Shown piece by piece: positions 8,775-15,500 of a DNA stretch of 64,000 nucleotides. The notes under the pieces were generated by a model, which worked only from the letters and a program-made list of their open reading frames with translations, was not told the origin of the DNA and made no database searches. The first letter of the stretch is position 1, and each line of letters starts with the position of its first letter. The stretch is from contig JAVEWG010000017.1 in assembly GCA_034004685.1 (NCBI GenBank), forward strand, positions 1-64,000, read 5' to 3'. The position numbers were made by a program, and so were the translations under genes. Source of the DNA: JAEUNX01 sp034004685. GTDB taxonomy: Bacteria > Pseudomonadota > Gammaproteobacteria > Burkholderiales > Rhodocyclaceae.

Positions 8775-9128
8775 ATTGTAATCCATGGATTACGGAACGG
8801 GCAATCGTGGGCCTTTGCCAGCGATCCACATCGCCCCCTTGACACTCCCCACCCCGATCAACTAGCCTGAATGCGTCGCTGACACAGAAGCGGCCGGGTT
8901 TNNNNNNNNNNNNNNNNNNNNNNNNNNNNNNNNNNNNNNNNNNNNNNNNNNNNNNNNNNNNNNNNNNNNNNNNNNNNNNNNNNNNNNNNNNNNNNNNNNN
9001 NATTGTAATCCATGGATTACGGAACGGGCAATCGTGGGCCTTTGCCAGCGATCCACATCGCCCCCTTGACACTCCCCACCCCGATCAACTAGCCTGAATG
9101 CGTCGCTGACACAGAAGCGGCCGGGTTT
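8775..9128. other. Assembly gap: 100 N between two identical 127-bp copies
   Basis: Bases 8902-9001 are exactly 100 N. The 127 bases before them (8775-8901) and the 127 bases after them (9002-9128) are identical. A gap of round size flanked by a perfect overlap of 127 bases suggests two contigs from a k=127 assembly that were scaffolded instead of merged. The real sequence is then probably continuous and about 227 bases shorter. Apparent coding reads across the N run are artefacts. Confidence 0.85.
8778..8793. promoter_or_regulatory. 16-bp perfect palindrome, candidate toxin-antitoxin operator
   Basis: GTAATCCATGGATTAC is self-complementary over all 16 bases and lies ten bases upstream of the toxin start. 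Antitoxins of this family usually autoregulate through a palindrome at this position. The same sequence recurs at 9005-9020 only because the surrounding 127 bp are duplicated around the N gap. Confidence 0.7.
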
Positions 9129-9156
9129 AGCAGCCCGAATCACACGAGGCGGACAA

Positions 9157-9176
9157 CCGCCGCCTGGCGGTTTTTT
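9157..9176 (+). terminator. Rho-independent terminator-like hairpin
   Basis: CCGCC, loop GCCT, GGCGG is followed directly by six T. It lies upstream of the candidate C4 RNA on the plus strand and would end any rightward transcript arriving from the region of the assembly gap. Confidence 0.6.
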
Positions 9177-9206
9177 CACGTCCGCAACACCCGTGGTGCG
9201 CTCAGT

Positions 9207-9292
9207 TTCTGGCGGGCCGGGTGGGGAGGGGGAAACCCCTGCCGGTTCCTCGTGTCCGGTCTGCTAACCCCGCCTTGGCCTGCCACCCCCGT
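9207..9292 (+). ncRNA. Candidate C4-type antisense RNA
   Basis: The conserved-looking blocks GGCGGGCCGGGTGGGG, then AGGGGGAAACCCCT, then GCCGGTTCC, GGTCTGCTAACCCC and TGCCACCC resemble my memory of the C4 antisense RNA motif of prophage P1/P7-like elements. An outer pairing GGGTGG (9219-9224) with CCACCC (9283-9288) encloses a strong internal hairpin. It sits between a terminator-like hairpin and the first of several small element genes, where C4-type RNAs usually lie. No covariance search was possible. Confidence 0.5.
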
Positions 9293-9339
9293 TTAGCAGT
9301 GGGGGACAGGAATTCAACCGCTACACGAGGAGCACCACC

Positions 9340-9478
9340 ATGACCGGCACCACCCGCAAGCCAGAGCCAAGCCTTCAAGGCCGCCACCCTCCCCCGCCTC
9401 GCGGAGAAGAAGAAGCGCGGCCGGCCACGCAAGGGCAGCAACCAATCATCGCCGACAACCACCGAAGTGAGGATCTGA
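9340..9478 (+). pseudogene. Small AT-hook-like gene with a frameshift
   Basis: ATG at 9340 follows GAGGAG with good spacing and reads MTGTTRK. A shift of one base then opens a frame reading SQSQAFKAATLPRLAEKKK then RGRPRKGSNQSS, ending TGA at 9478, two bases before the next gene's ATG. The second frame has a lysine-rich AT-hook core (RGRPRKG) and looks coding, while it has no start of its own. Either a one-base insertion near 9360 broke the gene or the assembly is wrong there. Without the shift the first frame runs artificially into the next gene. Confidence 0.5.
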
Positions 9479-9480
9479 CC

Positions 9481-9831
9481 ATGGCAACCCACATTTCCCG
9501 CCGTCCCGCCGATGCCCCTCCCTATGAAGAGCTGCTTGAGGCCGTGCGGACCATGGACCTCTATTCCCAAGACGCCCTCAACAAGATCGAAGGTTTGGCC
9601 AAGTTGGCCTTGGTGTCCTTGGAGTCGCCCTCAACCTATCTTGACCCGAGAAGCTTGGCCGAAACGCTGAAAACCATCGTCTATCTGGCCCAGGACACCT
9701 GCAACAGCATCAACTGCACGGCCGAGGGCGTGAGAGGCGACTACACGAATGATGCCGACCGTAAGGCTTCGGGGCGCCGCCATGACGCCATGCGGGCTGC
9801 ACAGCAGCAGATCGCAAACGGAAGGGGCTGA
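9481..9831 (+). CDS. Small element-encoded protein, function unknown
   Basis: A 116-aa protein starting MATHISRRPADAPP, with GTGAGGAT upstream of its ATG; an in-frame extension to 9340 crosses the frameshifted gene and is rejected. It is mostly helical and acidic: ALNKIEGLAKLALVSLE in the middle and AQDTCNSINCTAEGVRGDY towards the end, with two cysteines. I recall similar proteins in integrative elements of proteobacteria next to C4-like RNAs but know no function. It is followed four bases later by the next gene, so the two are probably one operon. Confidence 0.72.
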   Translation: MATHISRRPADAPPYEELLEAVRTMDLYSQDALNKIEGLAKLALVSLESPSTYLDPRSLAETLKTIVYLAQDTCNSINCTAEGVRGDYTNDADRKASGRRHDAMRAAQQQIANGRG

Positions 9832-9835
9832 ACCG

Positions 9836-10177
9836 ATGAAAGCGACCGTCACCATCGAGATCGACACCGCGGGCCCGTGCTCCCTGGAAGACCGCTACCT
9901 GGCCCAGCTCTGGCACGTCGCCCAGGCCAACCCGGCGCCCTCGACGGACCAGGAAGCCGCCGATCTGGCGGAGGACATCGGCCGGGAGATCATCCGCCGT
10001 TGGCTGGTGGCGGCCCCGCCGGAGCTGTACGCCCACCAAGGCCACATGCCCTACTGGCACCTGCTCATGCAGCACGGTAAGTTTTCGGACCACGGCCGGG
10101 CGTGGACGCCAAACCCGCGGGAGGCGCGGCCTTCGTTCGCCCGCACCATCGAAACCTCTTCAGGGGAAGCAGCATGA
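9836..10177 (+). CDS. Small element-encoded protein, function unknown
   Basis: A 113-aa protein that begins MKATVTIEIDTAGPC, a beta-strand-like start, and continues with YLAQLWHVAQANPAP and an acidic-helical stretch DLAEDIGREIIRRWL. No enzymatic motif, signal peptide or membrane segment is visible. The start is the only ATG near the upstream stop. It overlaps the next gene by four bases (ATGA), which supports real translation of both. Function is unknown; it belongs to a rightward operon of small genes after the C4-like RNA. Confidence 0.72.
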   Translation: MKATVTIEIDTAGPCSLEDRYLAQLWHVAQANPAPSTDQEAADLAEDIGREIIRRWLVAAPPELYAHQGHMPYWHLLMQHGKFSDHGRAWTPNPREARPSFARTIETSSGEAA

Positions 10178-10404
10178 CAACCGAGACCTCGCCCAAGCAG
10201 GCCCCGAAAAGGAAGCGTGCGGCTGTGGTAAAGCTTCGTCGGAAGCAAGACCCCGCGATTGCCGAGGTCGTCAAGTTGATGGAATCAACCGACGACCTTG
10301 GAAAACAACGAATTCTTGGTATCGTTGAAGGGGTGCTTTCAGGACAAGCGACGACCCAAAAGGAAAATGCCCAGATCCTCCAGTTCCCAGGCCCTGTGAA
10401 GTGA
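10174..10404 (+). CDS. Small basic element-encoded protein, function unknown
   Basis: A 76-aa protein whose ATG overlaps the upstream stop and follows AGGGGAAG. The N terminus is strongly basic (KQAPKRKRAAVVKLRRK), followed by a helical segment DPAIAEVVKLMESTDDLGKQ and a glutamine-rich tail. The basic arm suggests nucleic-acid binding, which is inference only. It is the last gene of the rightward small-gene operon; the next genes run convergently from the right. Confidence 0.65.
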   Translation: MTTETSPKQAPKRKRAAVVKLRRKQDPAIAEVVKLMESTDDLGKQRILGIVEGVLSGQATTQKENAQILQFPGPVK

Positions 10405-10458
10405 GTCCGCCGCTACCGCCCCTGGCCACCATCGCCAACACCGGGATTCACCGTTCCG

Positions 10459-10920
10459 CTACAACGAGCGCGGGGCGGCCCGGATCGGTGAGCTTGCCGG
10501 GGCAGCGGCGCGCGACAGGCGCGGTGTTACGCCGCCTTGTGAATCCTGGCGCTCGGGAAAAAGGCCTTTTGCGCGGAGGCGAGCGAGTCTTTCTTGTCCT
10601 GCCTTAGCGACTCGATTTCGGAGTTCGTCAGTCGTTCTGAACCCGAGGAGGTATTGGGCCTCGCTGGCTGTGAGGGCGCCTGGCTCGACGCCGAAGAGCT
10701 TGCGGATTTCGTCACCATGGCGCGTCTCCAGTTCGAGAATGGTCTTTGATACAGGCGTCATCGTACCACCGCGCGCTGCATTGACCAAGGTAACAGACCC
10801 AGCAACCTCCCCACCCTGGCTACGGATGTAGCTCGCCAGATCGGCCAACGTGCTGCCCATCGTGGTCACGTCATCGACCAGCACATAGCGCCGCCCCCGC
10901 CCCCGAGGCGGGGTTTTCAT
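10459..10920 (-). pseudogene. Phosphoribosyltransferase-domain remnant
   Basis: The visible frame (153 codons) begins abruptly with a basic, low-complexity stretch and then has YVLVDDVTTMGSTLADLASY, a good PRPP-binding loop of type I phosphoribosyltransferases. It continues with a helical tail (LTASEAQYLLGFRTTDELRN). The N-terminal half of such a domain is missing, and the start lies in a GC hairpin (CCCGCC/GGCGGG, about 10892-10915). I infer a 5'-truncated piece of a larger polyvalent-type protein. It could still be expressed as the last cistron of the leftward operon. The last ~35 residues look like frameshifted or random sequence. Confidence 0.5.
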
Positions 10921-10947
10921 TTCCGGTACCGGGCCGCGGCCCTGGCC

Positions 10948-11427
10948 TTACCGCGGCCGGACAGGGAAATTGCAAAGCCCGGCGGCATCCCGGCTGCCAG
11001 CCCCCGTCGGCGCAAGGCCGAACACCTGGTAGAGCGCGGCAAAGTCGCCCGACTCTGATTTGGGCTTGAACCGATACACCGCCACGGGGTACTTCTCACC
11101 GGCCGTGCGGGTGACCCGCTCCCGGATCTCGCCCAGTACAACTTCGATCTTCTTGCAGCGCACCAGCCAACTGAAGGCGGCGCGCACCGGGTATTCGTCG
11201 GCGCCCATCTGCTCGGCCACTTCGCGGGTCGTAAAGCGCGCCTCTGGGTCCTGGTGGGTGAGATCCAGGATGGCCAGCATGACGGTCTCGGTGGTCACTG
11301 GCGGGGCTGAGGAGTCGTCTGGCGTCACTGGCAAGCACCCTGGTGCTAGAAGGTGCCGCGAGTTTAGGGAGGGGAGCCAGCATTTCAGCAGCTGCGTCGG
11401 TTCCCACAGGACTTCAGTCTTCTCCAT
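10948..11427 (-). CDS. Winged-helix DNA-binding protein
   Basis: Residues from about 50 on (MLAILDLTHQDPEARF then TTREVAEQMGADEYPVRAAF then SWLVRCKKIEVV) look like a winged-helix domain that reads a DNA groove. A strand-rich end follows (RVTRTAGEKYPVAVYRFKPK). The first ~49 residues are unlike the family, so the true start may be further in; the given start overlaps the upstream gene by 14 bases and has no clear ribosome binding site. It lies in the leftward phage-type operon. The regulator or packaging role is unknown. Confidence 0.6.
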   Translation of the reverse strand: MEKTEVLWEPTQLLKCWLPSLNSRHLLAPGCLPVTPDDSSAPPVTTETVMLAILDLTHQDPEARFTTREVAEQMGADEYPVRAAFSWLVRCKKIEVVLGEIRERVTRTAGEKYPVAVYRFKPKSESGDFAALYQVFGLAPTGAGSRDAAGLCNFPVRPR

Positions 11428-11731
11428 CGTGGCGCATCAGCGGACGCTGCTCGACCGTCGCGGGGATCTTCGCTGGAACGATCAAGATCTTGGTGGTCAC
11501 TTCGTGTTCGATGGCCCCCCCACTCTTTCCGGTGACTTCCTGCTTGATCTCCTGGGGCAAGGTCTTTGACCAGAGCTTGTAAAACTCGGTGGGCTCTTCC
11601 TGGGCCCATTTTATGAGGCTGGGCACCCCGCCGATACCCTGGAAGGCTTCGGCGAGGGCCTGCTTGACGGAAGCGGTTGCCTTGTTGGGTGTGCCCTTCT
11701 TGCGCCCCCCGGTTTTGCGCCCCTCTGCCAT
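11414..11731 (-). CDS. DUF5681-type phage protein
   Basis: A 105-aa protein. The N terminus GRKTGGRKKGTPNKATASVK is the glycine/lysine-rich motif typical of DUF5681 proteins of phages, often found near small terminase genes. A helical middle (SLIKWAQEEPTEFYKLWSK then TLPQEIK) and a strand-rich end follow. Its ATG directly follows the stop of the upstream gene. DNA binding by the basic N terminus is plausible. I do not see a large terminase next to it, so a packaging role cannot be assumed. Confidence 0.72.
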   Translation of the reverse strand: MAEGRKTGGRKKGTPNKATASVKQALAEAFQGIGGVPSLIKWAQEEPTEFYKLWSKTLPQEIKQEVTGKSGGAIEHEVTTKILIVPAKIPATVEQRPLMRHDGED

Positions 11732-12001
11732 CTATTTCGATCTACTTTGGAGGGCAAAGAAGGGGCTGGTCAGGACCGTTGGGGGCAGCATTCGTGCAAC
11801 GTCAAACTCCAGAGCATCCTTGACCTTCTTCTCGGTGGCCGCGTCTAGCTGGGCGGACTGGATGAACTCGCCAGCGACACCCAGCCACATGAACGCATCT
11901 TCGAGGGTGGGATTCCGGTGCTCAATCCACTGTGTGAAGGGCTTCATCTTCATCAGGGCTCGGCGGGCCATGATTACGTCGCGGGGGAGAGCTGCAAGCA
12001 T
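11732..12001 (-). CDS. Small phage-type protein, function unknown
   Basis: An 89-aa protein if it starts at the ATG giving MLAALPRDVIMARRAL; a TTG nine codons upstream and an ATG ten codons further in are alternatives, and no start has a good ribosome binding site. It is helical and contains PFTQWIEHRNPTLEDAFMW and LDAATEKKVKDALEFD. It lies tightly between two genes of the leftward operon, five bases after the upstream stop and abutting the DUF5681 gene. No family recognised. Confidence 0.58.
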   Translation of the reverse strand: MLAALPRDVIMARRALMKMKPFTQWIEHRNPTLEDAFMWLGVAGEFIQSAQLDAATEKKVKDALEFDVARMLPPTVLTSPFFALQSRSK

Positions 12002-12005
12002 GGAA

Positions 12006-12473
12006 TCAGGCCGCTGACTCAAGCCCAAGTTCTTTGCGGGCCGCCAGGATTTCTCGTTGCAATTCGCATTCGTGGCCGGGTGGCTCCTGGGCCGCCAGCT
12101 TGCGAAGATAAGCCATCCGCTCGGCTGCCTTCGCCTCTGCGGCGTGGCGCATCGGGTCGTGCTTCAGCACCGGCGTGGCTTCCGGTTCGGCCGGCCCCAG
12201 CTCCAACACCTTCTGCCCAACGATCCACTCCAGGCGTTTGGCCAGGTTGTCGGCGGAGCGGGCCAGCACCTTGACCGGGCCGTAGCCCTCGAAGGTCGCC
12301 ACCAAGCGGTGGACGTTGGCCGCCTCGAACTTGCGACTGAAGTCGATCGCGCAATCCTGGAGGCTGGCCCATAGGTCGGGGCGAAGCTCGTAGGCGATGC
12401 GAGGGTTCATGATCGCCAGGCCGGTGGTGGCGAGGCTGTTGAGGGCGTATGCGCGGGTGTTGTAGGAAGCCAT
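12006..12473 (-). CDS. Phage-type protein, function unknown
   Basis: A 155-aa protein starting MASYNTRAYALNSLATTGLA, with AAAGGAA six bases before the ATG. The central part (DLWASLQDCAIDFSRKFEAA) and the C-terminal helical, charged region (HAAEAKAAERMAYLRKLAA) suggest a mainly alpha-helical soluble protein. No motif that assigns a function was found. It follows the very large polyvalent gene by about 30 bases and belongs to the same leftward transcription unit. Confidence 0.65.
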   Translation of the reverse strand: MASYNTRAYALNSLATTGLAIMNPRIAYELRPDLWASLQDCAIDFSRKFEAANVHRLVATFEGYGPVKVLARSADNLAKRLEWIVGQKVLELGPAEPEATPVLKHDPMRHAAEAKAAERMAYLRKLAAQEPPGHECELQREILAARKELGLESAA

Positions 12474-12503
12474 CGTGATTCCTTTCTGGTGGGTGGATGG
12501 TAG

Positions 12504-15500
12504 TTACCGATCGTGCTGGGCCGCTTTGGCGGCCATGACGGCGTCTTTCAAAAGCTGGTTGCGTTCCACTGTTAGCGCGTCCAGGCGCTGGCGCTTCTCC
12601 GCGGGCGTAAGGGTCTGGTCGCGGCGGGTAGCCAGCATGTCCCCGTTGATCCCCTGGAGGCTCTTGGCGGCCCGCCCCAGGGGCTTGGCTTCCCCGGCCA
12701 GGGGGCTCAGCTCCTTCTGATCGGCGATCTCCGGCCGGCCCATGCGATCCAGAGCCCGCAGCGTCCCCTGCAGGCGGTCCGCCTCGCCCAGCATGTCGTA
12801 GAACTGATCCTCGAACCGGGTGTGCTGGGCCGGCTCCTGGGCGTAGAAGCGGCGCACCACCGGCAGCTGATCGGTGCGAGGCGAGGGCAGGCGGTCGTTG
12901 AAGAAGGCCCGGTCGGTCAGCATCAGGCCGTACATGGCCCAGGTGCTGAGGTAGCCCCGCAACAGGGCTTCCGCCCGAGCCGGGTTCACCTGCAGGGATT
13001 CGGGCATGTCCCGGGTGGCCATCCCGAGGGCCTTCATGGTTTCAGAGGTGCCCGACTTGGCGCGCAGGAAAGGCTGCACGTTCTCCATGCCCGGGGTCTC
13101 GATCGGCGCCCCGGTAAAGCTGTTGCGATTGGTGGCTTGCTCCACCAGGGGCGCGGCGATCTGGGGCATCAGGTTGAGGCTGAAGGTGTTGCCGATGATG
13201 CGTGCGAAGTCCTTGCCCAGGCCCAAGGGGTCGGCATCCATCAGCTTCTCGGTAGTGCGCTCCGCCACGCTGGCCAGGGCCCCAATCTCCCAGATCTTCG
13301 GGTAACGGAAGTGCTGGTCGCCGACGAAGAAATGCCAGTTCGCGTCCCGATCCCAGTCGGGGAGATCGGCATATCGGGGGTCATTCCGGTTCAGCAGGTA
13401 GAGCCCCACGGACGTCAGCGCCAGCATGGCCGCCTTGGCGCCGATGGCGGCCCGGTTGGGGTCGTGGGCCAGGCCCCGGGCGAGGCGATCGAAGGACACC
13501 ACCGCCGGCCGCAGAAACATCACCGTATCATAGAGAAAGCCCAAGGCCTTGGAGTCCCCGCGCATGGCGAAGTCGGTGGATACCTCCCGGCCCTGATAGG
13601 CCGCATGCCGTGGATGCTCGCCGCGGGCGATAGCCTGCCGGTACTCGCCCAGGCGGGTGGAAGCTTCGAAAGCATCGCCAAGCGTTTCGATGAAGCCCAT
13701 CAATTTGTCTGGCGCATCCAGCACCGTGCGGTAATCGATCCCCTGCTTGTTGTAGAACTTCTCCAGCTTCGCCCGCAGGTGGCCTTCGTCGAGGTAGAGG
13801 CTGGAAAGACCCCCGCCGTTGGCCAGGAAGTCGCGGTAGGTTTGGTCTTGGGTGATGCGTGACTGCATGCCCCGGATCGAATCCAGCACCGGACGGAAGC
13901 CTGAGCGGCTCATGATGGCGCCCATGAGAGTGTCCCGGGCGATGTTGGCAATCATGAAGTCCGGGGTCAGGGTGATGGCCGCTTGTCCGATGCGCTTCGG
14001 GAGCCCCAGCCACTTGGTGAGCCAGTCCATCGGCGGCCGATCGATGGCGGACAGGGCCCGGTAGAGGATGGGATCGGCCACCTCGTACCAGACGGGTTCC
14101 CCGCCCTTGAGCACCGCCACCACGTTTCCCCCGGCCGGCGGCTGATTGGTCAGGAGGAACTCAAACGACGCGGCGTCGCCGTCGGCCTTGATGCCGTAGC
14201 GCTCGAACATGGCCTGAAGAACTTGATCACCGCCGATTTTCACCGGACGTGCGCCTGGCGGAATCTTCGTCATGAACTTGCCGCCGCCGGGACGGCTGGC
14301 GAGCTGGGCGATCTTGAGGCGGGCTTCGTTTTTTACGGCCCGGTCGATCAGCATGGCGGCGTTGCCAAGCATGTTTCCGAGCACGTCACGAATGTTTTCC
14401 GTGCCGCCGGTCAGGGCTTGAATCCCGGCCCAGTCTCCGGGCTTGCCCTTCATGCCGCCGGGCTGGGACACGCGGTGGAAGGGCAAATACTCGGTGCGCT
14501 TCCATAGGGCGCGAGTCCGGGGGTTGAGCACGCCATGCGCTTCGGCGAAATCGAGAACCCCACGATTGAAGGCCTGGTATTCGGCGAAGGCCTTGCGGAA
14601 TTCCGGCGTGGCCAGACCCAGCATTCCCCGGATCTCGCCCGGGGTGAACAGGTGCTCCCGGCCCTGGATCCGCAGTTCCTGGGCCGAGCGGCCGACGAAG
14701 TACAGCAGGGCATCGTCCAGGCGCTCGGCTACGGGCTTCAGGATGTCCTGCAGGCCTTTGCCGCGGTAGGTGAAGGAGCCGTCGGCGTTCTTCACCGGGT
14801 AGCCGTAGCGCACCGCGCCATCGGCAATCGAGGCGCTGGCGCGGCTCAGACGAGCGGTTTCGTAGGCCCCGACTGGCTCAATCTTGCCGGTCAGGTCGCG
14901 CTCCATCCGATATGCGCCGTGCAGATCATCGACGGTGGCCTGGCGGAAGCGGTCGAGGATGCCGTTCATGGCCTCGGACAGGGGCCGGTGGTCGCCGATC
15001 TTGGAGCGGGCCCGGTCGAGGGCATCCTGGCCGAACCAAGAAAGCATGCCCTCCCGGGCCTTGAGCATGGTGGGGCCGTAGCGCTTGTCCGTGGTGGCGA
15101 AGTTCTCAAGCCAGGCGTGCACCAAGGGTGCCCGCTGCTGGAGTTCCTCCGGTTGCGTCATCCAAAGCCGGACGCCCTCGGCAAAGCCCTCGCTGACCTT
15201 GGTCTGGTCGTAACTGATGGACTTCAACTCTTCCCGCAGGGTGGCGTTGCTGCGCCACTGCCGGGAAAGCTCGGGAACACGGGCATCGATCAGGTGGGCC
15301 ATTTCATGGGCGGTGGTCTCCAGGTCCGCGTGCTTGCGGATCCGCACTTCCTCATTGCCCCGGCGGAAGAAACCCAGGGTGTTTTTGCCTTTGATCCTCC
15401 CGGTATATAGGCTCGCCCCCAGATCCTTGGCGAAGTCCACCAGGATGTCTTCCCGGCGGAGAGGGGCTGCGCGGCCCACGGTGGTGGCGTCGGCCGCCGG

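Noticed and set aside
8775..9128. The 127-bp direct repeats as a mobile-element target duplication or att pair
   Set aside because: Perfect identity, length 127 and a round 100-N spacer fit contig overlap much better than biology.
8683..9179. Frames reading through the N run
   Set aside because: They depend on unknown bases and on the duplicated 127-bp flanks; not real genes.
12822..13862. Plus-strand frame of 346 codons opposite the polyvalent gene
   Set aside because: Antisense to the conserved LPD38-like region; no start signal and random composition.
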